DNA of 36,653 nt from UBA12478 sp964513275 (GTDB taxonomy: Bacteria; Patescibacteriota; Patescibacteriia; UBA9934; GWF2-40-263), in NCBI GenBank assembly GCA_964513275.1, contig CAZELN010000006.1:1-36653 (forward strand), read 5' to 3'. Of the stretch, positions 1 to 9,372 are shown piece after piece; the stretch's first letter is position 1; every line of letters starts with the position of its first letter. The notes below the pieces were generated by a model, which did not search any database, was not told the DNA's origin, and saw only the letters and a list, made by a program, of their open reading frames with translations. The translations under genes and the position numbers were made by a program.

Positions 1-45
1 TTGAAACAACATGTTCTGTAATGAAATGTTTACAAAAAAGGTCAT

Positions 46-97
46 AAAATACCGGGATTTATCTATTTTTGACAAAATACATAAATCCCGGTATTTT
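46..97 (+). promoter_or_regulatory. Promoter bracketed by a 17-bp inverted repeat
   Basis: A perfect 17-bp inverted repeat has arms at 46-62 and 81-97, separated by 18 nt. Inside the spacer lies a consensus -35 hexamer, TTGACA (69-74). Seventeen nt downstream is a -10-like TATTTT (92-97), formed by the end of the right arm. Transcription would then begin about at the ATG at 104. The arrangement suits an operator whose two half-sites flank the -35 and cover the -10. The repeat followed by T residues could equally be a terminator of a gene to the left of the window. The -10 match is only moderate. Confidence 0.5.
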
Positions 98-103
98 TTT
101 TAT

Positions 104-1069
104 ATGAAAGTGCATCTGCCAAATAGTGCATTCATAGGAAACATCGAGGGTTTTTTACGAAACTTTGATCCTTTTGATTCCGAAAAACTAGAAATAACCG
201 CAAACAAAAATTGGATTTCTCTTCACCCGCTTGCCTTATCAATGATCGCTATTCTTGGTTTATCAGTGAAAGATGAAAATGTGTTGTGTGAGAAACTTGA
301 AGCAACATCGAAACATTATCTTGAGCGGATGGGACTATTTAAATTTTTAGGTATTGATTCGGGAATGAGAATAACTTCTCATGAATCAGCTGGACGTTTT
401 ATTCCACTCACACAGATAAAAAATACTGATGAACTAGGTGATTTACTTACTGAAATGATTCCATTACTTCACCTGAGTCCAGAGCAAACTGACCCTATTC
501 GATATATTCTAAGTGAAATGGTACGAAATGTACTTGAACATGCGCAGTCGCCACATGGCGCTGTATTGTCGGCTCAATATCACTCAAAAAGTAATATGAT
601 CCGTATTGGGATCGCCGATACAGGAGTTGGTATTAAAAGTACTATTACACGTTCCCATGTCGCTGATACAGATTTAGATGCTTTACGATTAGCACTTACG
701 CCAGGCATTACTGGAACCACTTCGCGTGAAGGTGGTACTGATTGGAATGCTGGGGCAGGTCTTTTCTTCACAAAATCTATCGCGGCAGTCAATCGCACAC
801 ATTTCATGCTTTATAGCGGCGACGCCTTGTATAAATTATTGAAGCCTTCAAAGACTCAATCGTTTCAGCTTAATGCCGATCCCTTTGACGACCGTCATAC
901 GAAGAAGGAACACTTACCACAATGGCAAGGAACGGCGGTTGGTATTGATATAGCATTGGATACATCTGATCAGTTTAATGTTCTGTTGGATTCGTTAAGG
1001 TCTGTGTGGAGTTCCGCTATTCAAAAAAGAAAGCAGGCAAGACGTAAAATTGAACCGAAATTTATATGA
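104..1069 (+). CDS. GHKL-family ATP-binding protein, possible anti-sigma/partner-switch kinase
   Basis: A 321-aa protein. The C-terminal half carries the ATP-binding motifs of the GHKL (histidine-kinase-like ATPase) fold: an N box with E138 and N142 (LSEMVRNVLEHA), a G1 box IADTGVGI at about 170-177, and a glycine-rich G2 segment near 210-221 (GGTDWNAGAGLFF). There is no phospho-acceptor histidine domain and no membrane segment, so it is not a classical sensor kinase. The N-terminal 100 residues resemble a STAS-like fold only loosely. I chose the ATG at 104 rather than the ATG at 11 because the upstream 31 codons run through the inverted repeat and promoter. It overlaps the next gene, a STAS-like protein, by 4 bp (ATGA), so the two probably work together, as SpoIIAB/SpoIIAA-type switches do. 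The target is unknown. Confidence 0.75.
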   Translation: MKVHLPNSAFIGNIEGFLRNFDPFDSEKLEITANKNWISLHPLALSMIAILGLSVKDENVLCEKLEATSKHYLERMGLFKFLGIDSGMRITSHESAGRFIPLTQIKNTDELGDLLTEMIPLLHLSPEQTDPIRYILSEMVRNVLEHAQSPHGAVLSAQYHSKSNMIRIGIADTGVGIKSTITRSHVADTDLDALRLALTPGITGTTSREGGTDWNAGAGLFFTKSIAAVNRTHFMLYSGDALYKLLKPSKTQSFQLNADPFDDRHTKKEHLPQWQGTAVGIDIALDTSDQFNVLLDSLRSVWSSAIQKRKQARRKIEPKFI

Positions 1070-1356
1070 CGAACATTAAACTTTTTATTTCAACTGGAGC
1101 ATTTGCAGAAAATAAGGATGAAGCTCGTGATATACGCATGGATCAAATAACACCTGCCATCAAAAAAGGAGATGATGTGGTTTTAGATTTTGAAGGGATA
1201 GATGGAGCAACACAATCATTTGTCCACGCATTGATAAGTGACGTAATTCGAAAGGAAGGGTTTCAGGTTATAGAAAAGTTACACTTCAAGAACTGTAACC
1301 CTACAGTACAAAAAATTATCACCATTGTAACGGAGTACATGCAGGAGAGTTATTAA
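1066..1356 (+). CDS. STAS-like domain protein (DUF4325 type)
   Basis: A 96-aa protein of alternating strands and helices, consistent with the STAS-like DUF4325 family. The stretch VVLDFEGIDGATQSFVHAL matches that family's signature, with an Asp-Phe strand followed by a Ser-Phe pair (TQSF) at the place where SpoIIAA-like STAS proteins carry their phosphorylated serine. A later Asn (KNCNP) is also typical. It starts inside the stop of the GHKL ATPase gene (ATGA overlap), indicating translational coupling and a likely kinase/substrate or sequestration pair. The same pairing occurs in other bacteria, but its physiological role is not established to my knowledge. The family call comes from recalled motifs, not a profile search. 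Confidence 0.7.
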   Translation: MTNIKLFISTGAFAENKDEARDIRMDQITPAIKKGDDVVLDFEGIDGATQSFVHALISDVIRKEGFQVIEKLHFKNCNPTVQKIITIVTEYMQESY

Positions 1357-1474
1357 GAGTGGGGGTAGCCTTTCCCGATCCATCACACTCCTACCAAACA
1401 AATCTCTCGAAACTTTACCCACTCCCTCAATTCCTCCACCAATTGGTTCCAACCAAGTCTACAAGGATCCACCA

Positions 1475-1504
1475 AAAATCACCTGATGTGTATCAGGTGA
1501 TTTT
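1475..1504. terminator. Bidirectional Rho-independent terminator
   Basis: A perfect 13-bp stem (1475-1487 with 1492-1504) has a 4-nt loop GTGT, with A residues on the left arm and T residues on the right. It lies between the convergent ends of the STAS-like gene (+) and the TPR gene (-) and can serve both. Confidence 0.85.
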
Positions 1505-1512
1505 GTTTCTTC

Positions 1513-3879
1513 CTACTCCTCAATCACTTCTGGAACCTCGTTCGTAATCTGACCATGAAGGAGCCGATCTAATCTCGAGCGAACAATCTCATTGTCAGGA
1601 CTCTGTTCAAGCACGGTTTCGATTTCACGCACTGCCGCGGCAATATCGCCTTGTGCCTCAAAAATAGACGCGAGAAACCAATGCGCATTGGCATAATCTG
1701 GAACCAATTTCACCGCATGCTCAAATGCCGTCTTTGCCAGGTTTTGATCTCCTGCCGCACCCCTTTGCAAATACAACATGCCAAGCTGAAAAAACACGCC
1801 GACATCTAACTGATTATATTGCGCCACGCTTTCCATCTTTCCAACCGCATCGTCCATCCGGCCTTGGCGCTCATACACAACCGCAAGCTGGTAATGAGCC
1901 GGCGCGTAGTTGGGTTTCAGTTCCACCGCACGTTCAAATGTAGACTGCGCATTCAGTAATAACGTTTCAAGTTTGCGTTGTGCTTCCGCAGCGATTTGTG
2001 CATCACTACTTGCCGTCAACAGCCTCACCTGCTCAGAGGCAGCCATGTACGCTTTTCCAAGCTCTGTCCAATTCTGCGGGTTCACCGGCTCAAGCTCGAC
2101 AGCCCGTGTATAACTTGAAACCGCATACTCACCCGCCTCGCCCAAAACGGAAATCAACTCTCGATACACAAACCCTCGAGAGAGCCAATTGAGGGAATTA
2201 TTGGGTGAAAGATCGGTGGCATGCGCGACAGCATTCACAGATGCAGCCGTCAGAGATTGAATATACTGAGTGGATTCTGGCGTGAGCGTATCAATGGAAC
2301 TCACGCCTTCAAGTTCCTCGTCTAAACGCAGAAGAAGCGCTTCTCCAAGATTTCGATAGTAGGTGTCATGATGCGTATTGAGTCGGCTTGCTTGGTCAAG
2401 AAGCTCAACAACCTCTTGGAGATCCTCTCCAGAACGATCACGCTCAATCGCACGGGCAAACAACATCTCGGCTGCCATTCGTTCAGACGAAAGGAAAATC
2501 CCAATCAAAAAGGCAAGAGAAAACCCAACCATGACAGTCGAAATGCTCAACCATGCCACAGGAGAACGCGCCAAAGATTTCGACCAATGCGACGCCATCA
2601 CTTGTGAAGCAAGCAGTCCAGAAAACACGCCAAAGGCTACCACAAGCGTCATATTCCACGGCATGAGAAATGTGCTCACCACAAGCGTCACCCAAGGAAC
2701 CAAATGGATGAAGCTCTCCAACCACCGCTCCTTGGACGCAGGACGCAAAACCTGGGCGATTGCGCGAATAAAGAGCAGTCCAACAAACAAACCTAAGAGG
2801 CTCACGCCCACCCGACCAATGGTTGGAAGCAACGTCAAAACAAAGCTGGAAGCGCGGTCAAAACGCGTATTCCAAAAATCCGTCGCGTTTACGGCCGCAT
2901 CGTGAAATTGACTGTAATCAAACTGGTACGTTCCAGGCCCTGAACCCCAGTTACGAGAAAACGTATCAAGCGTGCTTTGCGCAATCTGGTTGGAGTTAGA
3001 AGCGCTAGGCATGACTTCCAGTGGCACAGGAAATAACGTAAATCCCGGGGAAAAAAACAGGCATCCAAAACTTCCCAATAACAATACAAGCAAAAGAATC
3101 AAGCGGCCGTGATGCGGAAAATCCTTTGCACGAAAAAGAATAAATAAGAACAGTGTACTTAACGAAACAATAAACAAACCCCAGAGGGTTGAATCATCCA
3201 ATACGAGCAGCAAAAAAACGGTCGCCATCATCACAAAAAAAATCAGAATCCGCTCGAGTACACCCAACTGGCCGTCGTGCAATAGGGAATCTCCTGGACG
3301 ATGGGAGACATACGCGGCAAGAAAAAAGGCATTGAGGACAACCAAAAACGTCGCGCAAGAACCCAATGTGCCAACCGTGTTGAGGGTAAGCGACGGAACC
3401 AACGACGTGACAAGAGGTACACCAAGGACTTCTAAAACAGCGATACATGCGACCAAACTTGCGCTTCCCAACAACACAACATGGACGCGCTGGTGATCTT
3501 GACGTTGGATGAAAATATTTGCGATGAGATAAAAAAGAATTGCCAACGCAACCGCCGTGAGTGCGCTGGTGTATTCCTGTCGGTGCGCCCCAAGCCAAGA
3601 AAGATACGGCGCGGAGGAAAACCAGGCAGGCACCAGAAACGCCAAACCCAATAGCCACGGAAGCAGATTGATCCATCCACGTCGGAGCGTGAGCTCTTTT
3701 GAGAGGAACATTGAGGCAAGCCAACACAAAGCCGCCACAGCCGTGAAAATCACGAGAAGGTTCTGTTTATGAAGTTCAACTGGATCAAGCGTGAGAGGAA
3801 AAACCATCAAGGGAATGAAAAAAATCAGAATCATCAATTGAACGCGAGCCGCAGAAAGAACATAAACTCCTTTTCCCAT
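1513..3879 (-). CDS. Polytopic membrane protein with C-terminal TPRs (O-antigen ligase-like)
   Basis: A 788-aa protein. The N-terminal half (about residues 10-460) contains at least ten hydrophobic segments. The C-terminal part (about 490-780) is soluble and built of tetratricopeptide-like helical repeats: NWLSRGFVYRELI, NWTELGKAYMAAS, APAHYQLAVVYERQGR and ANAHWFLASIFEAQGD show the W/L-G-Y-A-x-G pattern. This architecture matches O-antigen ligase/polymerase-like (Wzy/WaaL) proteins with TPR tails that are frequent in Patescibacteria; a role in surface glycan transfer is inferred. I prefer the ATG at 3879 over the one at 3900 because a TATAAT box lies between them (3889-3894). The neighbouring leftward operon encodes secreted surface proteins, which fits an envelope role. 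Confidence 0.6.
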   Translation of the reverse strand: MGKGVYVLSAARVQLMILIFFIPLMVFPLTLDPVELHKQNLLVIFTAVAALCWLASMFLSKELTLRRGWINLLPWLLGLAFLVPAWFSSAPYLSWLGAHRQEYTSALTAVALAILFYLIANIFIQRQDHQRVHVVLLGSASLVACIAVLEVLGVPLVTSLVPSLTLNTVGTLGSCATFLVVLNAFFLAAYVSHRPGDSLLHDGQLGVLERILIFFVMMATVFLLLVLDDSTLWGLFIVSLSTLFLFILFRAKDFPHHGRLILLLVLLLGSFGCLFFSPGFTLFPVPLEVMPSASNSNQIAQSTLDTFSRNWGSGPGTYQFDYSQFHDAAVNATDFWNTRFDRASSFVLTLLPTIGRVGVSLLGLFVGLLFIRAIAQVLRPASKERWLESFIHLVPWVTLVVSTFLMPWNMTLVVAFGVFSGLLASQVMASHWSKSLARSPVAWLSISTVMVGFSLAFLIGIFLSSERMAAEMLFARAIERDRSGEDLQEVVELLDQASRLNTHHDTYYRNLGEALLLRLDEELEGVSSIDTLTPESTQYIQSLTAASVNAVAHATDLSPNNSLNWLSRGFVYRELISVLGEAGEYAVSSYTRAVELEPVNPQNWTELGKAYMAASEQVRLLTASSDAQIAAEAQRKLETLLLNAQSTFERAVELKPNYAPAHYQLAVVYERQGRMDDAVGKMESVAQYNQLDVGVFFQLGMLYLQRGAAGDQNLAKTAFEHAVKLVPDYANAHWFLASIFEAQGDIAAAVREIETVLEQSPDNEIVRSRLDRLLHGQITNEVPEVIEE

Positions 3880-3888
3880 AGTAGACTC

Positions 3889-3894
3889 ATTATA
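3889..3894 (-). promoter_or_regulatory. -10 box (TATAAT) for the TPR membrane protein gene
   Basis: A perfect TATAAT on the minus strand ends 9 nt before the ATG at 3879, so the transcript would have a leader of only a few nucleotides. No convincing -35 is visible. Confidence 0.5.
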
Positions 3895-3898
3895 ACGC

Positions 3899-3930
3899 AT
3901 AAGCCGCGAGTGTGGGGTCCCGCGGCTTAT
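3899..3930 (-). terminator. Hairpin downstream of the giant adhesin gene
   Basis: A perfect 10-bp stem (ATAAGCCGCG at 3899-3908 with its complement at 3921-3930) has a 12-nt loop. It lies just past the stop of the adhesin-like gene and overlaps the upstream side of the next gene's promoter. It lacks a clean T tract, so termination strength is uncertain. Confidence 0.5.
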
Positions 3931-3972
3931 TGCTCTTGAGATGTGTGAAAAAGAACGAACGAGATGATTCGA

Positions 3973-6900
3973 TTACGATTCAGACAGTTCCTCGGTCAAC
4001 AGAGCACTACCGTCTTCCATCGCGGAATCGATAAGGGGTTCATCCGGACTCTCCGGAGGAGCTGGATCTTCTTCTGCAACCTCGTCGGTACCTATGTCGT
4101 CCTGAAGTTCGTCGATGGACGGATCTCCTATCTGTTCCGACTCACTTGGAGATCCTTCGACTCCACTCCTATTTGACTCCTCGCTTTGCTCGTCGCTCAT
4201 GGTCGTTTCGCTCGAGATGACGGGAGATGCGGGTTCATATCCTTTCCGATATCCTGTCACCATCCAATCAAATTCCACATCTGCTGAACCAACAAAACGT
4301 TCAACGATAAAATGGTTCTGGTCTTTTTCCAAAACATAGAGTGAAACCGGTCCACTGGGAGTCACAAGTACACGAATCGGTGCGATAGCGGAGACTACAT
4401 CATTAAACTCTGGAACAATGTCTTCAAAACGTATTTCCGCTTGACCTTCAACAAGCGTTGCGGTTCCTGTAAGCGTAATCACACTTTCGGGTGAGGTAAC
4501 CGCGATCGTCTCCACTGGCGTGCCTTGATAGGACTGCGTCACGGTCTTTACTGACCCCTGGGTCTTGATCGTGCCGTCTGGTTCGACAGACCACAATCCA
4601 CTCACACCTTCAAGCCGGCCAATCGACAAAATCTGGTTGTTGGCCATGAAAATGTTCCCACTCATGTTGAGGGCCGAATAACTTTGTGTGCCCGATGGCG
4701 CTTCGCTCGCGCGATTTTCGACAATCGTGATGGTCTGCGGACCACCAGACCAATATCCAACATTCACGTAGGTGAGGATGAGGTTATCTGACTCAGATCC
4801 CGCAAAGGCCTCCAAGGCATAGCCGACAATTTGTCCCGAATCGATCGCTTTCATGGCTTCACCAGCGGTCAAAGAGACAGTAAGTGGGTCGCCTACCGCG
4901 ATCACACCATTTTCAAGATTCACTTTTGTTGGAACACGGCCCGCCAAGGCGATCGGGTAAGCACCTTCCACATTCTCGCCGGCCAAAAATCCAGGACGCG
5001 TCGAGACAATACCGGCGAGTTGCTCACCATCCGTCCCTGTCGAGCGCTGCACCGTCTCTCCATTTCCTGAAAAGGCAACGACATCACCGGAGACAAGCTC
5101 CTCATCAGATGAGAACATCTGGGCGAAGTCATACGAACCGGTTGACCAACCCTTGGCATTGGTGCGCATGAAGTCACCGCCTACTCCTTCAGAACCGTCG
5201 TAATAAATGTACTTTTCTGTTTGTGGAACACCACGATCAGAAGGAAAGAGTTGCCCGCCGACCACCATGTTCCCGGCAATTCGCATGGTTCCCTCATGAG
5301 TAATATAGGCCACTTCCGTTTGCACGGTATTGCGCACACTCAAACGATATTCGCCATCATCGTCGACGACGTTTTGAAGCATCATTTCCACCGCTGTTGC
5401 TTCCGATCCATTCCATACAGATCCGCGCAGCGCAAGGCCATACGAGTCAAAACTTGGTGTTTGTTCGTTTGCCGTATCAATGGATGAAACAATCACATTG
5501 TCTGTCACGAGCGTTGATGTCCCATCTGTTCCTAATACATCTCCCATGGACCAACTGTTATTTACCTGCACCATGACGGTCGCGCTCAGACCATCCCAGT
5601 CCTCAAGCGCCATGCCAATCACGCGCCCAACCTTGGTTGCTTTCATGGCAGCACCTGGCGTTGACGATGTCGTGAGATAATCCCCCGCGATAATCGATCC
5701 GCCTTCTGCGACCACCTTCACGGGAACACGACCAACCAACGCGACTGGCATGGGGTTATCCTGTGGCGAAATGTTGTAACCGGCAGACGTAAAATCGCCG
5801 TAGTTGTTTGAAACGATTCCCACAACCGGACCTTGATATGCCTGTGAGGACTTCACCAGCTCTACTACCGTATCACCATCCTGAGTCACAACCTCGCGCG
5901 TTCCTGGAACAACAATGTCACCATACTCAATTCCAGCAGCCATTGGGTATTGCTCGGCGTAGTCAGCCGTTGGCGCGCCGGAACAGTCGCCAATGGGTTC
6001 ATCATTTGTATCTGAGTTGGTGTGGCACAACGCGTACTGTGTGGCGCCAATGGTCGTAAGATCAATGTGAACGGTTCCTTCAAGATCAATCACGTCTCCA
6101 GAGGTAATGGTAATTTTTGTATTGACGGATGTGTTTCCGAGTTCGATCGTGTCACCTGTCGTGCCATTTGTCGCAATGTGAACCGTCGAGGCTCCATCAT
6201 TGGAAACGCCTCCAATGTCAATCGTTCCAGTAATCGCGGCATCAGCAATGTTCAAGGCGCTTGTCGTGCCACCACCAAAATTAATCGTCGTCGCTGTGGA
6301 ATTTAATAAATTGAATGTGGTCGCGCTGGTTGTCAGATCTCCTCCGTTCACGGCCATATCTCCGCTGACAGCTAAATCTCCGGTTGTACCTGAGTCGGTC
6401 AATGTGAGCAGAGTATTTGTTTTGTCACGGAATGTCAGTGTGGCTGCATCGGCTAAATCTACAATCGTCGTCGCATCATCAAGAGTTAAATTCACATCCC
6501 AACCGTTACCAATTCGAACTCCCAAAGAGGTAATCGTTGCACCAGGATCGGTTACTGGACTAACATCAAAACCTACAACCGTATCCGCGCCAGCCGCGTT
6601 TGTAGGGTTAATGTCAGCAATCGCCAACGCGGTATATGTGAGAAGGTCAGTCGCTCCTCCTGTGAACGTGGAGTCAATGACAACTGCATTTGTGGAAGCG
6701 TTCGTAACTTCGTAACTGACCGACAACGCATTTACGTCATTGGTCGTAGTGGGAAACGCGGCATTTGTGAGCGAAACCATATCAATACCTGGAGCCGCAT
6801 CGGCCGAAATCGTAATGGTGCTATCTGCATCGACCACCAACAATAGGTCACCGGCGCCACCGGGTTCAATGCGTAAATCCTCTCCAGATATGGTTGTGAT

Positions 6901-9370
6901 GTCTGTGTCTGAATTGTTGGAACTATTAAATGACAGGGCTGTATCCGCATCGATCGTGATTACGTGGTTTGCGCTATTATCAACATCTTCTAATGACAGT
7001 ATCTCATTGCCGCTTGCGTCTTGAAACGCTAAAGACGAGCTATTCACAATACGAATATCTGCTTGCGCGGTATCAGCAAATGAAATTTCCGCATCCCATC
7101 CTGAGCCGATTTGGATCGCTGTCTCATTCGCAGCCGCGGTTCCTGTGAGGGAACCTATATCAATGCCGTGAACATTGGCAACTTCTGCATCTCCTGCGAT
7201 CGCTTCAATGGCAAGTCCGTTCACACTGTTGGTTCCTGCGGTCGCGTTTCCGATATCCATGTCAATGGTCAGACCCTGATGTGTATTCGTTCCCGAGCCA
7301 TCAGCTGGTGTGGCATAGTTAATGTCCAAAATGGAACGCGTGGCTCCGCCGCTGGCAGCGGCTGGGGCGCTCATGATGACGGTCTGGGCGGTTCCGCCAA
7401 GTTCCCAATCGATCCGGTCATCCGTACTTGCGATAAGCGACGTATCATTGTCTGCATCCAAATCGATCTTTGTCCCACTGACATCGATCCCGATTTCATC
7501 CTCTGTCCCAGCACCATTCGTCACCGCCCCACCATTGACAAGGAACCCGACAGACTGAACGGTATCATCCACACTGCCTGTATCAATGTCGGGAAGGGTA
7601 ACCGTCAAGCCGTGCCAATTTACGCTCACGACGGAGGCACCGTTTGTCCCGGTGTCAATTCCCGCTCCCGAAAAATTTGCTCCGGTCAAAACAGTCGTTG
7701 AAGCAGCGTTGGGTAGGTTCCCAAGGAATCCGGGCAACTGCATACTCACCCCAGTTACATCGTCCGCGGCGTTTCCGGTCAAGTTAGTGCTGAAGTTGAT
7801 GTCCAAACCCGTTAAGGCACTATCAACGACTTCTGCGGTATCGTACGAGATATCTATAAATTTTCCGCCGTTAAAGACGTCCGCGCCGATATCAATAGGA
7901 GCCGCGTTATCGCTTCCAACCACGATGTCCACGCCGTCGGTTGCGTCCTCAAAAATCACATCCTCCCGGAACTCTGAAACATCCTCAACATATAGAGCAC
8001 GATCCCAGTTCGAACCTTCAATATAAATTCCGTACTCGGTTGACGCTGTTGCACTGGCCTGATCATTGAGGTGGACTCCATAAAATGCCGATGCGTCATC
8101 TGGCGTAAAGTTGGTAAAGTCCATGTCAAGCGCCGTTGCCGCACCTGACGCAGTCGTGGCTGACGCCCAATCGATATTAATGAGATCCCCTGTTGTCCAT
8201 TGGGTCGCAAGCTCAAAGTCGATAATAGTTCCTGCGGTTGTGGGATCAACAACCATCGTGCCAGTGTCGGAAACGGTGAAGAAGGTCGTTCCATTATCTT
8301 GAAAAATGAAGTCCCCGGTCGAAGAGAGATTTACAATCATGTTTCCTGTGCCGGCATTTGTAAATGTGAGTGTCTCACNNNNNNNNNNNNNNNNNNNNNN
8401 NNNNNNNNNNNNNNNNNNNNNNNNNNNNNNNNNNNNNNNNNNNNNNNNNNNNNNNNNNNNNNNNNNNNNNNNNNNNNNATGTGAGTGTCTCACTGCCGTC
8501 TAAGGCAATGGAGGTGGAGGCGTCTAGGGAGAGCGTGTCGGAGAGTTCAGTGAAGTCCAGACAATCTGTACAGGAAAGATCCCCGACGGTGGCGGTGCCA
8601 ACAACGTCAACACTTCCATCAGCATAGATCGTCCCTTCCACACCTAAATCGCTTGCGACAAACAGATCATTACCAGATAAACTAAAGGATCCATTGGCAA
8701 TCGTCTCCGTGCTCGAAGTAGATGCTCCGACCACAAGATCATTATCAATGTATCCGTCGCCCATGACCTCCAACTCATCCTCAATGCGAATATCTCCAGT
8801 AGCACCGCTGCCATAGCTAAACGCAGCATTTGTTCCAATCACGACAGGAGCATCGTCCTCAAAGGTTCGGCTTGATCCTGTTTCAAAAAGTTGTAGAACC
8901 GTCGAGTCAATCCCGTCGAGAGTATCAGCGTTTAGGGCATAGGGTGTCGCGGTAATTTGGCGTCTAGGAGAGAGTGTCTCACCGGCAATCTGCACCTCCA
9001 AATAAATAGACGCATTGTCGGCGAATGTGGAATCCGCTATAGCGGCGTATGAATTCGAAGTGTCACCGAGATTTTCCGTAAACAATCCGGTGGTGAGCGT
9101 TACCGAGCGAGCCGTCGTGGAAGCTGGAGTATTACTGTGGCAATCTGCGGAGGAATTTGACCACACGCATGTTCCGCCAGAACTTGCCGTATACAAGAAA
9201 AACTTCATGCTTAATGAAGAGTCAGAAACGGGGACGCCATTGGCGTTTAGAATACGCCCCTGATACGTGATGATGTTAGGCGGCGAGACGGCCCAAACAG
9301 GCATAGCAAAACTGACTGCCATCAGGAGTATCAGCAGTAACCCAAATTGTTTCCTCCATGCACGAGGCAT
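3973..9370 (-). CDS. Giant secreted adhesin / tail-fibre-like surface protein (interrupted by 100-N gap)
   Basis: One gene cut by the N run at 8379-8478. The N-terminal part begins with a signal peptide (MPRAWRKQFGLLLILLMAVSF...VWA) and a domain with PPNIITYQGRILNANGVPV. A very long Thr/Asp/Gly/Ala-rich region follows, full of short beta-strand repeats such as GDTIELGNTSVNTKITI and ADTALSFNSSNNSDT, as in fibrous adhesins and phage tail fibres. Near the C-terminus are two related modules with the pattern GDIVVPG...GIVS...PVALVGRVPVKV...GDYLTTSSTPGAAMKA, resembling the autoproteolytic endosialidase-like (peptidase G2) region of tail fibres. The last 90 residues are Ser/Glu/Asp/Pro-rich. Both gap edges carry the same 15 bases; joining on them gives an in-frame product of about 1760 aa. 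It starts 2 nt after the upstream gene's stop. A surface attachment role is inferred. Confidence 0.7.
8379..8478. other. Assembly gap (100 N)
   Basis: Exactly 100 N. The 15 bases before it (8364-8378) and after it (8479-8493) are identical (ATGTGAGTGTCTCAC), typical of contig ends joined across a placeholder of arbitrary size. Removing 115 bases leaves a gene length divisible by three. Confidence 0.9.
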
Positions 9371-9372
9371 AG

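Noticed and set aside
11..103. An N-terminal extension of the ATPase from the ATG at position 11
   Set aside because: These 31 codons are made of the inverted repeat and promoter hexamers, and their translation does not look like part of a folded domain.
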